DNA of 64,000 nt from Variovorax paradoxus_P (GTDB taxonomy: Bacteria > Pseudomonadota > Gammaproteobacteria > Burkholderiales > Burkholderiaceae_C), in NCBI RefSeq assembly GCF_050627025.1, contig NZ_CP192472.1; one strand, written 5' to 3'. Position 1 is the stretch's first letter. The number at the start of each line of letters is the position of its first letter. Position numbers and translations under genes: made by a program. Of this stretch, positions 63,977-64,000 are shown piece after piece. The notes beneath the pieces were generated by a model. It made no database searches and had not been told where the DNA came from. It worked only from the letters and a program-made list of their open reading frames with translations.

Positions 63977-64000
63977 GTGTTGCTGCTGGTGTTGCTGCTG
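63977..64000. repeat. Exact 12-bp tandem repeat at the right edge
   Basis: The unit GTGTTGCTGCTG occurs twice in a row and may continue beyond the window. In the ATPase frame on the minus strand it would encode Ser-Ser-Asn-Thr repeats, so it is either an untranslated leader or a low-complexity N-terminal extension. Confidence 0.7.

Overview
The window looks like chromosomal DNA of a high-GC betaproteobacterium of the order Burkholderiales, family Comamonadaceae, with Variovorax as the best guess. The reasons are the strong G/C third-position bias, the 'proteobacterial' form of glutamate-cysteine ligase, the split pntAA/pntAB transhydrogenase, the orphan Bug-type binding protein, and the gene groups hpf-ptsN-hprK, bamE<>fur and holA-lptE-leuS. 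This is inferred from gene content and protein style; no 16S rRNA or tRNA gene is visible. Coding density is very high, many neighbours overlap by 1-4 bases, and I see no insertion sequence, prophage, CRISPR array or integration site.

Left part (1-23 kb). gshB (cut by the left edge) follows a BenE-type permease. A branched-chain-amino-acid-type ABC system comes next: LivK-like binding protein, LivH, and one 837-residue polypeptide fusing LivM, LivG and LivF. It is divergent from a small catabolic-looking group (SnoaL-like protein, PuuE-like polysaccharide deacetylase, GntR/FCD regulator), and a GntR-type palindrome lies between them. Then come kup, gshA, proA, holA, lptE and leuS. The 18.4-23.1 kb stretch is accessory: a Bug binding protein overlapping an opine-dehydrogenase-like gene, then an AhpD-like / CMD / flavin-oxidoreductase trio.

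Middle part (23-44 kb). A complete glycogen operon (GH13 alpha-glucosidase-like, glgB, glgX, glgC, glgA, glgP) runs on the plus strand. After a hairpin come the minus-strand genes exbD, exbB, dapB and bamE, then fur on the plus strand. hprK, ptsN and hpf follow, with a good intrinsic terminator after hpf, then a UvrD/Rep-type helicase. corA is preceded by a possible leader peptide.

Right part (43.5-64 kb). Here are mtnN, a dppBCDFA peptide ABC operon, fadD, and the pnt transhydrogenase operon. A 415-base A/T-richer intergenic region with a palindrome and a perfect 10-bp tandem repeat precedes an orphan OmpR-type response regulator that lacks two normally conserved receiver residues. nudJ-like, mnmA and a luciferase-like oxidoreductase follow.

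The right edge carries the best candidate for a poorly described system: a MoxR-type AAA+ ATPase, a large DUF5682/YehM-like protein with motifs resembling a TraB/TIKI-type hydrolase, and a translationally coupled membrane protein with an N-terminal zinc ribbon. The set continues beyond the window.
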